64,000 bases of DNA from Narthecium ossifragum. Its lineage: Eukaryota; Streptophyta; Magnoliopsida; Dioscoreales; Nartheciaceae. A model generated the notes under the pieces. It saw only the letters and a program-made list of their open reading frames with translations. It searched no databases and was not told where the DNA came from. Shown here one piece after another: positions 11,006 through 20,931 of this stretch. The translations under genes were made by a program, and so were the position numbers. Every line of letters starts with the position of its first letter. The stretch's first letter is position 1. Where the stretch lies: the NCBI GenBank assembly GCA_963920575.1, contig OY986972.1:4171115-4235114 (forward strand), in the 5' to 3' direction.

Positions 11006-11026
11006 GGAATCATGGTGATGCTTCAC
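11006..11026 (-). promoter_or_regulatory. Degenerate miR172 target site
   Basis: On the minus strand this 21-mer reads GTGAAGCATCACCATGATTCC. It matches the usual euAP2 site (CTGCAGCATCATCACGATTCC) at 17 of 21 positions and sits at the 3' end of an AP2-like coding region in the same frame as in other euAP2 genes (GCA TCA in frame). Mismatches fall near the centre and at the position where the CGA codon has become TGA. Regulation by miR172 is probably weakened or lost. Confidence 0.6.
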
Positions 11027-12905
11027 CAGCATCACCATCTGCGTCGGTGAACAACTGAAGATGTTCCAACTTGACTCTCTCGATTGTTGCTGCTCGTTGT
11101 TGACCATAGATGCTGAGCAAAGGCTGCCTGTTCTTTCTTCGCCACTGCTCCGAGTCAGGAAGTCTTCATTGATCTAGACGCGAACATGCCAATCATAGAA
11201 GGCGAATCAAACATCAGAAAAGCTCTTGCAAAAGAAGATGTCGGTTTAAAGATCACCTTTGTGCTTCTATTTGGGTCTCGAAATTTCTGTCCAGCTTGAA
11301 GGCCATTGGGAGGTGTTGAACTTTCTGTTTTTCTGGAATTGCTTCTTTTTGAGCCTAAACTCCCCAAGCTTAGATCAAGGCTGTAGTCTGTGTATCCAGC
11401 TGCTACATTATTTGTAAACATGCACTCAATTCTTTGCAGAAGAGCAATTAGCTATAACTCACTTGTAAGCTTGAACTCATCGTCGTAGATGAAGGGATTG
11501 AAGTTTCTGAAAGAATTTAAAGTTGTTCAGAACTTCAGATACTAGTTTCTGAAGAAGTCAAGATCCTATATTTTTAAAGAGTTCCAGTATCACAAACAAT
11601 ACCTTGCCGCTTCCATCTCAGTGCCTAAAATGCCTAAGTAGGCATATCTGTTTGAACAAAATCAGTGAATATAAATACTACCAGAAATGCAACATGTTCA
11701 AAATATTTGCAGAGTTGCATGAAATAGCACTGATAAAACTTTTGACTGAATCTAGCAAACATATCTGTTGCACAAAAATACAGAGAAAAGGAAATTGTTA
11801 TCAAGTATAGTACTTTGTGAAGTTTCATCTGGGAGTAAAACTGGAGGAAGCTATCTATGAGTTGAAGCTACATACCTTTTATTCAAGAACTGGCCTTTTT
11901 TAGCTGTCCATCCTCCATAGCCATGCAAGGTGGCTCCCTGTAACTTGGAAGTGCCTTTTGGAAATCCGGTGTTCCCGCTTCGCCGGAGCACACAAACAAA
12001 TTCCTCCTTTGTTAGGTTGCTCATCTGCCAACAAACCATCAATCTCCTTTTAGTGTCTACTATCTCAAAAATATAAATGAAGATAACGAAGTGCCATAAA
12101 AATTCTATCACCAGCTTCAATTCCTCTTCATGTTCTTCCAAACTGAAGTTGATATCAGCATTCACACCGCGAAACCTGATCGCTGCTTTGTCGTAGGCCC
12201 TGCATTTTGATGTTGTGATCTTCTGATCTAAGTTCATATGTGAAAACAAGAAAATCAAAAAGAAAAGAAGAAGAAGAAGAAGGTCGAAGGATTTGATCGA
12301 TGAACTCTACCTTGCTGCTGCAACTGCTGTATCAAATCCACCTGATACATTTACATACATAAATAGTCATAGAAACATCACCATTACTAGAATGATCAGT
12401 TGGGTTCCAATATGGCTTACCCAGATAGACTTGCTTGCCACTATCCCTGCACATTAGCAAATTTTTGATTGAAATGATGATCAAATGCAACTGTTCTATG
12501 TGGCCAAATTGATAGGTTTCTTTCTTTCATACGACAAAGAAGAAGAAGATTGTAACCTTACCATATATGTGATTCCCACCGGCCGGTCCTCCGGTAGAAG
12601 GTGACTCCCCGGTACTGAGAGCTCCTTGACGGAGGCCCCCGCCGGCTCTTCTTGACCTGCAGTGGCGCGCCATCCACTGCCTTTTTCACTTGCATCTCCG
12701 GCAGCCTAAAGAATTCTGAACCTACAAAACTAGCATGCCTTGCCACGCTCTCGCCATTGGTCACCTCCGGCGAGGGTGGAAAGAATTGGTAGGTGACGAC
12801 CGCCGGCCTGCTGCCTTCTTTGGCGGGTAAAGTGTCGAAGCAATGCTCTGCCTTCTTTGCTGCCGTCATGTTCATTCTTTCCGGCATGTCATTGAGATCT
12901 AACAT
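11010..12905 (-). CDS. euAP2/TOE-like transcription factor, nine exons, degenerate second AP2 domain
   Basis: Minus-strand exons are 12905-12562, 12446-12421, 12341-12311, 12199-12112, 12024-11876, 11647-11603, 11506-11463, about 11399-11257 and about 11147-11010. They give 335 residues in one open frame. The N-terminus holds a DLNxxP repression motif (MLDLNDMPE). A basic nuclear signal ([12 protein letters not shown]) precedes a normal AP2 domain ([49 protein letters not shown] spread over exons 1-4). The linker [15 protein letters not shown] is typical of the AP2/TOE clade. The second domain is decayed: [14 protein letters not shown] replaces the usual SKYRGVTLHKCGRW, and the AYDKAAIKCNGK segment is missing between exons 6 and 7. 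A second repression motif, LDLSLG, follows. The last exon, whose start is least certain, ends in the miR172 site. This is a flowering-time/floral-identity type regulator, possibly altered in function. A TATA-like tatataaa lies at about 13123. Confidence 0.8.
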
Positions 12906-14748
12906 CCTTATTGTTTCACCTTTCTTTCTCTATCTTAGCTTGTTATAACTTATCACAACTGTTCTTGGTTGTAGAGAGAGGAAGGGAGGGATTGTTCCCA
13001 CGGTAACAAAATCGAAATGCATGATCCATGCTTGCCTTATTGTATAGGCTTTCAGCCAATGATGCTTGGTTGGCACATTAAAAAGATAGCTGTTATACCA
13101 TAGTACTGTCCTTGAAACTATATATAAATGGATGCTACATCTTACTTGATAGGTCTAGAAAGAGCACGCCATAAGCATGGAGAAAAATTTTATTCATTGA
13201 ATTCTGACTATGTTCTGGGTTAGAGATTTGTACAAGATGTTCTTTGGCTGAAGAGTCTAACACCAATGATTCCATAATGTCAGGGCATTCGATGGATCCG
13301 ACATTATGGAATTATTTCATGGAGACTTTAAACAAGATGATCAAGTTAAAGGATTTAGTGTACTTGGTAATCATATAACTTATTCCCATTTTCCAATAAT
13401 TCATGTTTTTTTTTATGAGTTGAACCTCAAAAGACTAGCGGACTACATAACCTGATCCAGCGTCGATCGACCGTCCTCCGATTGCCAACCAAACCAAACC
13501 GCACCTAGGAGGAACACGTCCGAGCTATACCATCGACATATATATTCTCCTCCCTGGGTATTGCCGAAAACAAGATAGACCTCATGGTCGTAATTCATGT
13601 TGATTTGATCTAGTTGGGAGATATGGAAGCTTGTCTATTAGTTGAATCAATTTGCTAGATTAAAAAAAGTAGTCCTAATTTACTTTATCTTTCAGATCGC
13701 CTTTTTGCTGGTTCAGACAAACCGTACTTTTCTTGCACTCTTGTCAATTTTGGTAGTCAGTCACATGATTCCACAACTCGGCTTCTCTGATGCCAGATCT
13801 CGAAGTACCGCCCAATGCTGTATCGTATTTTATGACTGACCCAATACAGCATTAAAAAGATGACACATTTGGCGATGATGTAATAGACTAAGCAGCCGTA
13901 CGATGCAGCGAACAAAATAGGCCTGAGTGTACTGCATGATCCATATTGCTTGCTAATAAAACATCTCAGATGGCAATACACATGATAGTCACTGGCAAAC
14001 TGTTCAGGACTCCGTTCTCTGTAAGTACTAATAAACAACAAATGTAGGGTGGTGTATGATGAAGGAATAGTGTAGTAGTTACAGTGGCCCTCTACTAGAT
14101 AGCTGGAGGGAGGAGGGCCTTTAGAGGATCACAGGAAGAATCCAAGGAGAATTACCCTTCAGCTTCAAAGCTTTGGATCCTCCATTCAATGCATCAATCT
14201 ATACTATCTCCTAGTAAATGTACATTGCTAGTTTATGAGGTCCAAACAAATGACAAACTGGTGAGAAACATGAAGAATAGATACTAGCTACTTGCATTTT
14301 GTGTGTGAAAATAAGGCCTAAAACATGAACTTTCCTACCCACATGAAGAACTAAAAGGCTTATCACATGATTCACATCAATATCTGAAGAAATTAAAGAT
14401 TACTGAGCACAGAACCATTTTCATCTGTCAAAGTCTGCTGGCAAGAAATAATAAGTTGTTCTTAAAGGGGGCAAAAATACACAACAGAATTTATCTCACA
14501 GTAATATTTTTCCTTCAATACAAGCGGAGTAGGAACTCATGTAATTGACACAAGTAACTTGGTTGTTGCATATTCTTGCCTGATTTACATGGGAACTTTT
14601 TTTTTTCATCCCAGGAAAACACCATTGTGCTAAATTCATGTAACCCAAGACAGTTTTGGCTATGATTTTGAAGAAGTAATGCTCTTCTCCAATGTTCCAA
14701 ACACTAGTAGTATCCTATTACAACATATCTCGTGACTAACATCTAGAC
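12906..14748. other. Upstream intergenic region with a small hairpin
   Basis: No gene recognised. A perfect 13-bp inverted repeat, attccataatgtc (13269-13281) and its complement (13300-13312), surrounds an 18-bp loop. The remainder is AT-rich single-copy-looking DNA. Confidence 0.4.
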
Positions 14749-14765
14749 CCTTGGGGAAGGCTACT

Positions 14766-15343
14766 TTTTTTTTTTTTTTTTTTGACATGTTGAGCCAAAG
14801 GCTGTTAAACGCAGTAAAAAGAGTATAAGCAGGGAGGAAGACAAGCTAACTACACAAAGGTAGTAATATCCACAGGAGGCGGAGTACCTGAGTCCTTAGC
14901 CTAGAATATCAGATTAGTCAAATCCTTCCCTATTCTGGCTAACGAATCAGCTATTCCATTACAAGTCCTGGGAAGATAAACAAAAACAATCTCCGTAAAT
15001 TTTGCCAGCTCCCAGCAAACCTTTTGGTTAATAGACGCTAAATGGTCCGGCCATCACCTCCTGCCGTTGAGGCAGCTAACGACATCTCGAGAGTCCAGTT
15101 CAAAGATGGCCCACCTAATCCCATGATCCCATAGTCTTCTGAACCCACAAACCAAGGCCATAAGTTCTGCTTCGAAAATGCAAGAGGAGGGCCCTCTCTC
15201 CGGCACTACCCAAACAACATCCCCTTCAAGATCCAGACCAACCACCCCAAAACCCACATGGTCGTCCTGACCTAACACGGCGTCCGTCCTCACCATAGGC
15301 AATCTTCGTCTTGACGCCCCAACAGAACTCCCCGTATGAATTG
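14766..15343 (-). mobile_element. 5'-truncated LINE insertion with RNase H remnant
   Basis: A 17-bp perfect target duplication, ccttggggaaggctact, lies at 14749-14765 and 15344-15360. The poly-T next to the left copy (14766-14783) is the poly-A tail of a minus-strand insertion. Inside, 15302-15054 encodes on the minus strand GFGVVGLDLEGDVVWV...IFEAELMALVCGFRRL...FELDSRDVVSCLNG, the RNase H-like C-terminus of plant LINE polyproteins (FEAE and LDS carry acidic active-site positions). The insertion is dead by 5' truncation. Confidence 0.88.
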
Positions 15344-15599
15344 CCTTGGGGAAGGCTACTATTGACTGTTGATGAAGAGTTTAGTTCACATAATCTGACT
15401 ACTACAATAAGAGCAAGCCGTGTCTGTCAGTTTGGCTTCGTTGGATTGCAATAGCACATGGAACGGTGGTTACTGCCTCAATGGTAAAACTTCTTGCAGT
15501 TAAGCAGTTCTCGAGTTTCGCACCCTGATAGAAATTTCTTGCCTTGTAACTAAAAGACACGTACTCAAGCTATGCGGCAGTTTCCCACCCCGGCTACCA

Positions 15600-15797
15600 G
15601 CTGCCCGTTTGATTTGGGGTTAGGGTTAAGAGGGTTAAGGAGAATATGGGGTTACAAAAAATGATGGTAAAAAATGAGGATAAGAAAAAATAAAGAGGAA
15701 TTGAAATAATAGTAACCCCGTAATCATTATTTTTTATGTTTGGCGAAAAAATAAGGATAAAATGAGAGTAACCCTTTGACCCCGTTGCCAAACAGAT
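15600..15797. mobile_element. MITE-like element (GCCCGTTTG termini)
   Basis: The left end gcccgtttgatttggggtta and right end accccgttgccaaacag are imperfect inverted repeats around AT-rich DNA. Similar gcccgtttgg elements recur in the window (45311, 49399). The target duplication was not resolved. Confidence 0.5.
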
Positions 15798-16210
15798 CTA
15801 TCAGGGCAGTTACCAGTTTTAAGGTTGTCCAGTTTTGTATGAAATAAAACCATCAACTGACAGGATACCAAGAAACATACTCAAGATTTCCTGGTCCAAA
15901 TGAATAAGTTATAATATATGCAAATGCCATCTACTCCATTCCAAGCAAAAACAAATACAAAATTCAATGCTGGATCAGAAAAGTACTCATTTGGCACAAG
16001 CCTGTATAGTATTCTATAATACAATCCTTCGAACTAAACCAGGAAATCTCCAATCCTATAGATTTACCTCTATTCACGTCGACTCGTTAAAACTGTTAAC
16101 ACCCACCTCAAGAATTTGGGTGCTACTGTTACAGGAGAACAAAGAGATAAGACGTACCAATAGGCACATAAATTTTAAAAAGGATGCACATGATGAAAGT
16201 GAATGATCGA
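15798..16210. other. Intergenic, 3' flank of PI-PLC-X gene
   Basis: AT-rich sequence, probably including the 3' UTR of the gene that ends at 16211. Nothing else recognised. Confidence 0.4.
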
Positions 16211-19200
16211 CTACAATGAGAATGTTAACACCAGCAGAGCATGAAGCAGTTTGATCCCCAAGAGATTGGAAATTTGAAACCTGGATGAAGATCCTGATAA
16301 CTGTACATATCCAGAATAGACACCTCCAGTAATTGTTGGATGTCTTTCAGACGGACCAGTGTTGTTCTTGCAGACTCCCATAGCTGCCCCAGGCTGAAAA
16401 ATCAACAACATAGAATCTTAGAGTGAGAAGAAGAATGACGCCAGAATTGGTGTGTTTAGAAAGTTTGAAGCTTATTTGAAATGACAAAAGAATATGATAG
16501 GCTTGAGAAAGTTGCTATCAGATGTCACCTAAGGTAAGATAAATGCCTGTGTCCTACAATTATTGGTATTCTTTTGGAATTCACTGCAGCATTGCAGACT
16601 ATTCAGTTAGCAATGGTTTCACTTTATCTCTAGCAAAATTAATAGGTAGATCTGTACTTCAAATTCATTTTAAGAAGAGCTTCAAGTTGTTTAAAAACAA
16701 ACCTCGCAGGCTGTGACTGTGCTACACCTACAAAGATTTAAACCATTTATCCTGTCTTGAACATCAAAAATGCCTCCTCCATCGCTTCTCTGCAAGATGA
16801 GTCCTTTAATCGGTAAGGGCTCTCAAATGATTTACATATCCAATCTAAAGGCGGCAGGGAGCTGCCAGTACCATGTAGAAATTCACAGCAATAAAGTTGG
16901 GCAGACGGTTTCCAGCTGCTTTGTAACATGCATCAACCATCCGGGCAAGCCCAACCGAATGCTCTTTACAAGCTTCATTCTGGACAGGCATAGTGGGGAA
17001 GTAGTTCTGTAGAAATAGTGATGCATATCCAGAATTCAGAGGTTGTGACTCCTTTCTATTTGGACAGTAGCCTGGTAGAATCCCTGGGTCTCCAGCTGTC
17101 AGCATTTGTTAAAAAACCCATTAGAAAAGTTGATCTTTGGCTAAGAAACACTATAGTACCCTCAAAACAGGCCCAATTTCATTGTGGTCCCATTTTTAAA
17201 GGATAATACTTACGGTTCTTAATTTACAGGCACATCTCACTGTGGGCCTCATAGGGCGTTAACATCATCTAATCAAAAACCAGGCCATGGCAATAACGTG
17301 TCTTCCATATAGCTAGTTCTTCATGTTACAAGGATCTCAATGTTACGATTTAAATCATGAATGTTTGACTCCCCAAGTGGAGAGAACAAGAGATGATGTG
17401 ACAATTACAATGTCTTAACGCTAATGGTAGCCCTAATCAAGGTGCTCAAAAAAAAAGATATCAATAAATTATACTTTCAAAAGTAGTTTTCAAGATGCAA
17501 ACATACGTGGAACACCTCAAAAACGGTTTGAGGCTCAAAATAGTGTGTTCCATGGATGAGATCAGCTAATGGTAACCCTAATCAAGGTGCTCAAAAAAAA
17601 AAGATATCAATAAATTATACTTTCAAAAGTAGTTTTCAAGATGCAAACATACGTGGAACACCTCAAAAACGGTTTGAGGCTCAAAATAGTGTGTTCCATG
17701 GATGAGATCAAAAGGCATTTACCCTTTTCTTACTCAAATAGACTATTCATTCTCATTTGAAAAGAACAGAAACATCTTGCATTAGCACGTGGACATAAAG
17801 CCATCTATGACATGGAATCAAGTGGGTAAAACACCAATCACAATTGAAGCAGATGATCCTTTTAATAGATACAGTCTCCTTTTACCGTCTAGCGACTGTC
17901 CTAATGTCCTGTATCAAAAGGTGGCAGTCATCAACCACCACAACATTCCCCTTGAGCTCAAGGCTTTTTTCATCAAAATGCTCAGCACAGCTACACCATC
18001 ATTTTCTCTTACTTATCGACGATAATAATTCCCAAATTCTCGAACATCAACAAGACAGTCCCTTATGGTCTCTGCCAACTCATTGCTTAACCCATGTTGA
18101 GTTACATCACTCAATTTTGAGCAAATACAATATTTGACTTTTAGTATGTTTACCTTTACTGATGAAGGATACACAACTGCATAATACATCAACCCTAGTT
18201 ATATGAAATTCCAACTCTGTTAAATGTCCAGACAGAGGCAACCGAAACAAAATAAAAATTGGAAAAGAGCTACTTTTACTAACATTGGAAGAAATCCATA
18301 TTCTCACTAATGAATAACATTGTCTACAGATCCTAAAGACTGCGCCTCTATATGGTTTCTAGTCCTCATAAGAATCACAAGGTAAATTTGACTAAAATGC
18401 CTTTTTTTCTATAAAGCAAGTATTCAAGGACTTACGCTCATTTTCCACCATGTACCTCCATTGATAAGCAATTCCTTCTTCAGCTTCCTTTGAAGGATCT
18501 GAAGTGAAGACCAGCAGCCTGCGATTTCTAGCAGCCATATCTGTGACGCTTGGCCAGTCCTTGCCATTAATGGGCATTTCCGCCACTGGGTACCAATACT
18601 TGATCAGGTCAGCACTTGTGAACAACTTGGTCAACCCTTGTGGTGCACGAACATAATCTTCAATGATAATGGTCACGATCTCAGAAGGATTCTGAGTCAA
18701 GAATGCCTCCACCTCCTTCAGAGTGTTGATTGCTGGTTCCTAGCATCAGATTGGATGTACTAAAACTCTTTAAACATGCACAATGCCACTTCCTCTCAAC
18801 ATCTTCACTAAAGTAGAAACTAGAAGTAAAACCCAAATTCAAACAAACCAAATAGCATCCTATCTCTTCATTAATCTACAAGCAAACAGGTACTCAAAAA
18901 AGTTGATGAGTTGAAATTTGACCTACAAATGCAGTGAAGTTGTAGCACTGCCCTTGAAATGAATGGCAGAGCCAAATATCTCCATCGAAATCGTACATGT
19001 CCAGCATCAACCCTCTCACCCCATTCTACAACACATTGCAAACAACAAATTAAATTCGTTTCCCACAAAGAAAAACACGGAGCTATCCGAATAACCACCC
19101 CGAGACAACCTATAAAATTCTGAAAGAAATACAAAAGAAATATGAAAAATAAAAGAAGACTGAAAAAATGCAGCTGAGAAGACCTGCGGAATTGTTCAAA

Positions 19201-19854
19201 ACAAACACACAGTAGCTGAACCAAACAAAGACATTAGAGACACTTTCAATACCAACCAAGGAATCACCCAAAATTCAACTAAAAGCACCAGAGATCAGTA
19301 TGAAGAAGAAGATCACAACCCTCAATTGGTTAGTCACAGTGTCCTCCTGGTTATAAAACGTCACCCTGGGCGTGGTAGTCGACAACGGCTCCCCGACAAT
19401 CGAGAACGAGTTGTGCGTCACCAACCACGAATACTTGTTAAATGGCAACCCATTCACCTGCCACCAACCCAAAAGACACTCTTTTTTCAAACCCAAATCC
19501 ACAAATTAACAACAAAGAACAGAGGAGGAGATGGGCACTATGGAACTCGGCTGGGTGGCCTGCCCGCGGGTGCAGCTGGGCCTGTCCTTGCCGGAAGCCG
19601 GGCAAGCACCACAGTAGAGCCCCGGCGCGCACTCGTTGGCGCTCGAGCACGGGTCGAGGAGCTGCAAAAAAGGTAGCTTTTTTAACCGGATCACATCAAC
19701 AAGATTCAAGAAGAAATAAGCTAGAGTACTGGTAAAGAAAGCAAAGAAGAGGAGATCATGGGTTTGAGGAGATGGGTACCTGGCAGGAGTGGGGGGAGCA
19801 TGCCATGGAAGTAGGTAGGAGAGAGAGGAGGAAGAGGAGTGAGAGGAGGAGCAT
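16211..19854 (-). CDS. PI-PLC X domain-containing secreted protein (At5g67130-like), eight exons, complete
   Basis: Minus-strand exons are 19854-19780, 19661-19539, 19457-19320, 19025-18927, 18739-18436, 17095-16872, 16789-16703 and 16393-16211. They total 1233 nt, 410 residues. Residues 1-17 form a leucine-rich signal peptide, followed by a Cys-rich segment (CSSANECAPGLYCGACP). The PI-PLC X domain follows, with the two expected catalytic histidines at H81 (LVTHNSF) and H133 (DIWLCHSF), and a core with PSEIVTIIIEDYV and YQWRYMVENEPGD. The Ca-binding Y domain of plant PI-PLCs is absent, as normal for this family. The C-terminus ends in a hydrophobic tail (LLGIKLLHALLVLTFSL), consistent with GPI anchoring at the cell surface. 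The exact substrate of plant members is not known. All junction phases agree. Confidence 0.92.
17420..17710. repeat. Tandem duplication of 145 bp in an intron
   Basis: 17420-17564 is repeated immediately as 17565-17710 with one substitution (tagccc/taaccc) and one base difference in an A run. It lies in intron 5 of the PI-PLC-X gene. Near identity means the duplication is recent. Confidence 0.93.
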
Positions 19855-20931
19855 GCTTGGCAGCAGTGGTGTGTGTCAGTCAGTGTGTGTGTGTTTGTGT
19901 GGCTTCCTCGAGGTTCCCATTGAAATGCTTTTAGAGAGAGAGAGTGAGAGTTTTTAGAGAGAGAAAGATGGAGCATTTGCATTGGGAAAGTGTGGTGCTT
20001 GGAGCTTTGTTTCCTTTTTTGAAAGTGGAAAAGGCATTAAAATGGTATGACATTCGGCCTATCTAAAATTTACAGATGTTGATGATATTTGTCTCAGTCC
20101 CTTTTTAAAATTTGAAATTATCTCTGCACCATTACCAACATTTTTGTACTGAATCTCCAATTTGGGTTTGTCTATACTCTTCCCTATTGGGTATTTTGGA
20201 TAAACACCAAATTGATCCGTCCGATGGCTTTGGTCGCATGACGTAGCGGCGACAGTGTGAGCTATTTGGTCTTTTGAGTATGTCCTATTTATTTATGTCT
20301 TAAGGTCTTGTAGTGAGAGGACGGATGTTGAGGTTGAACTCGTCAAGTTTTAATTGGGTCCGTGGTGATGGACCTAGTACGGTAGTCGGGATCATGTAGT
20401 CTGGTCTATCTGTTAGTCTTTGATTCAACTCTTTAAATAAAAAAAAAATTGATCCGTAAGATATAGAGACAATTTCAAATTTTAGAGTATATTGAGATAA
20501 ATATAATCATCTGTATGGGTGTATGGGATATATAAACAAAACAAAAAAAAGCGTAAAATTTTTCCCCTTTTATGTTTCAATAGTTTGCTTTTTTTTTTAT
20601 CTTGGCTTGGGGCTCTTGATCTAGCTAGGATTCTCCAATGATGTGCAACGGTGTATTATTAGATCTATATTTTGATACTAGAAATTAGAAGCTCCAGGTG
20701 GAGTTCATGTTATTGTTAAAATTCCAATGAAAAATTTAATATGTTTTTATTTAAAAAATGAGGTAACCATCTCATCCTACGATATATATTTATAAGTTTA
20801 AAATGTTTTTTTAACTTATAATAATCTCATAAAAATCATCTCCCCGCTTGTCTGGCCGCAATCAACAGAAGAGTAACGTGAACACTCTCCACCCCTGCAA
20901 ATAAAACAGAGCTCCAGGGCTCCAAAACCCA
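19855..20931. other. Promoter side of PI-PLC-X gene and intergenic DNA
   Basis: Begins with a GA/GT-rich stretch (19880-19965) likely to be 5' UTR of the minus-strand gene, followed by AT-rich sequence. It also serves as upstream region of the plus-strand kinase gene starting at 20932. No ORF of coding character. Confidence 0.45.
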
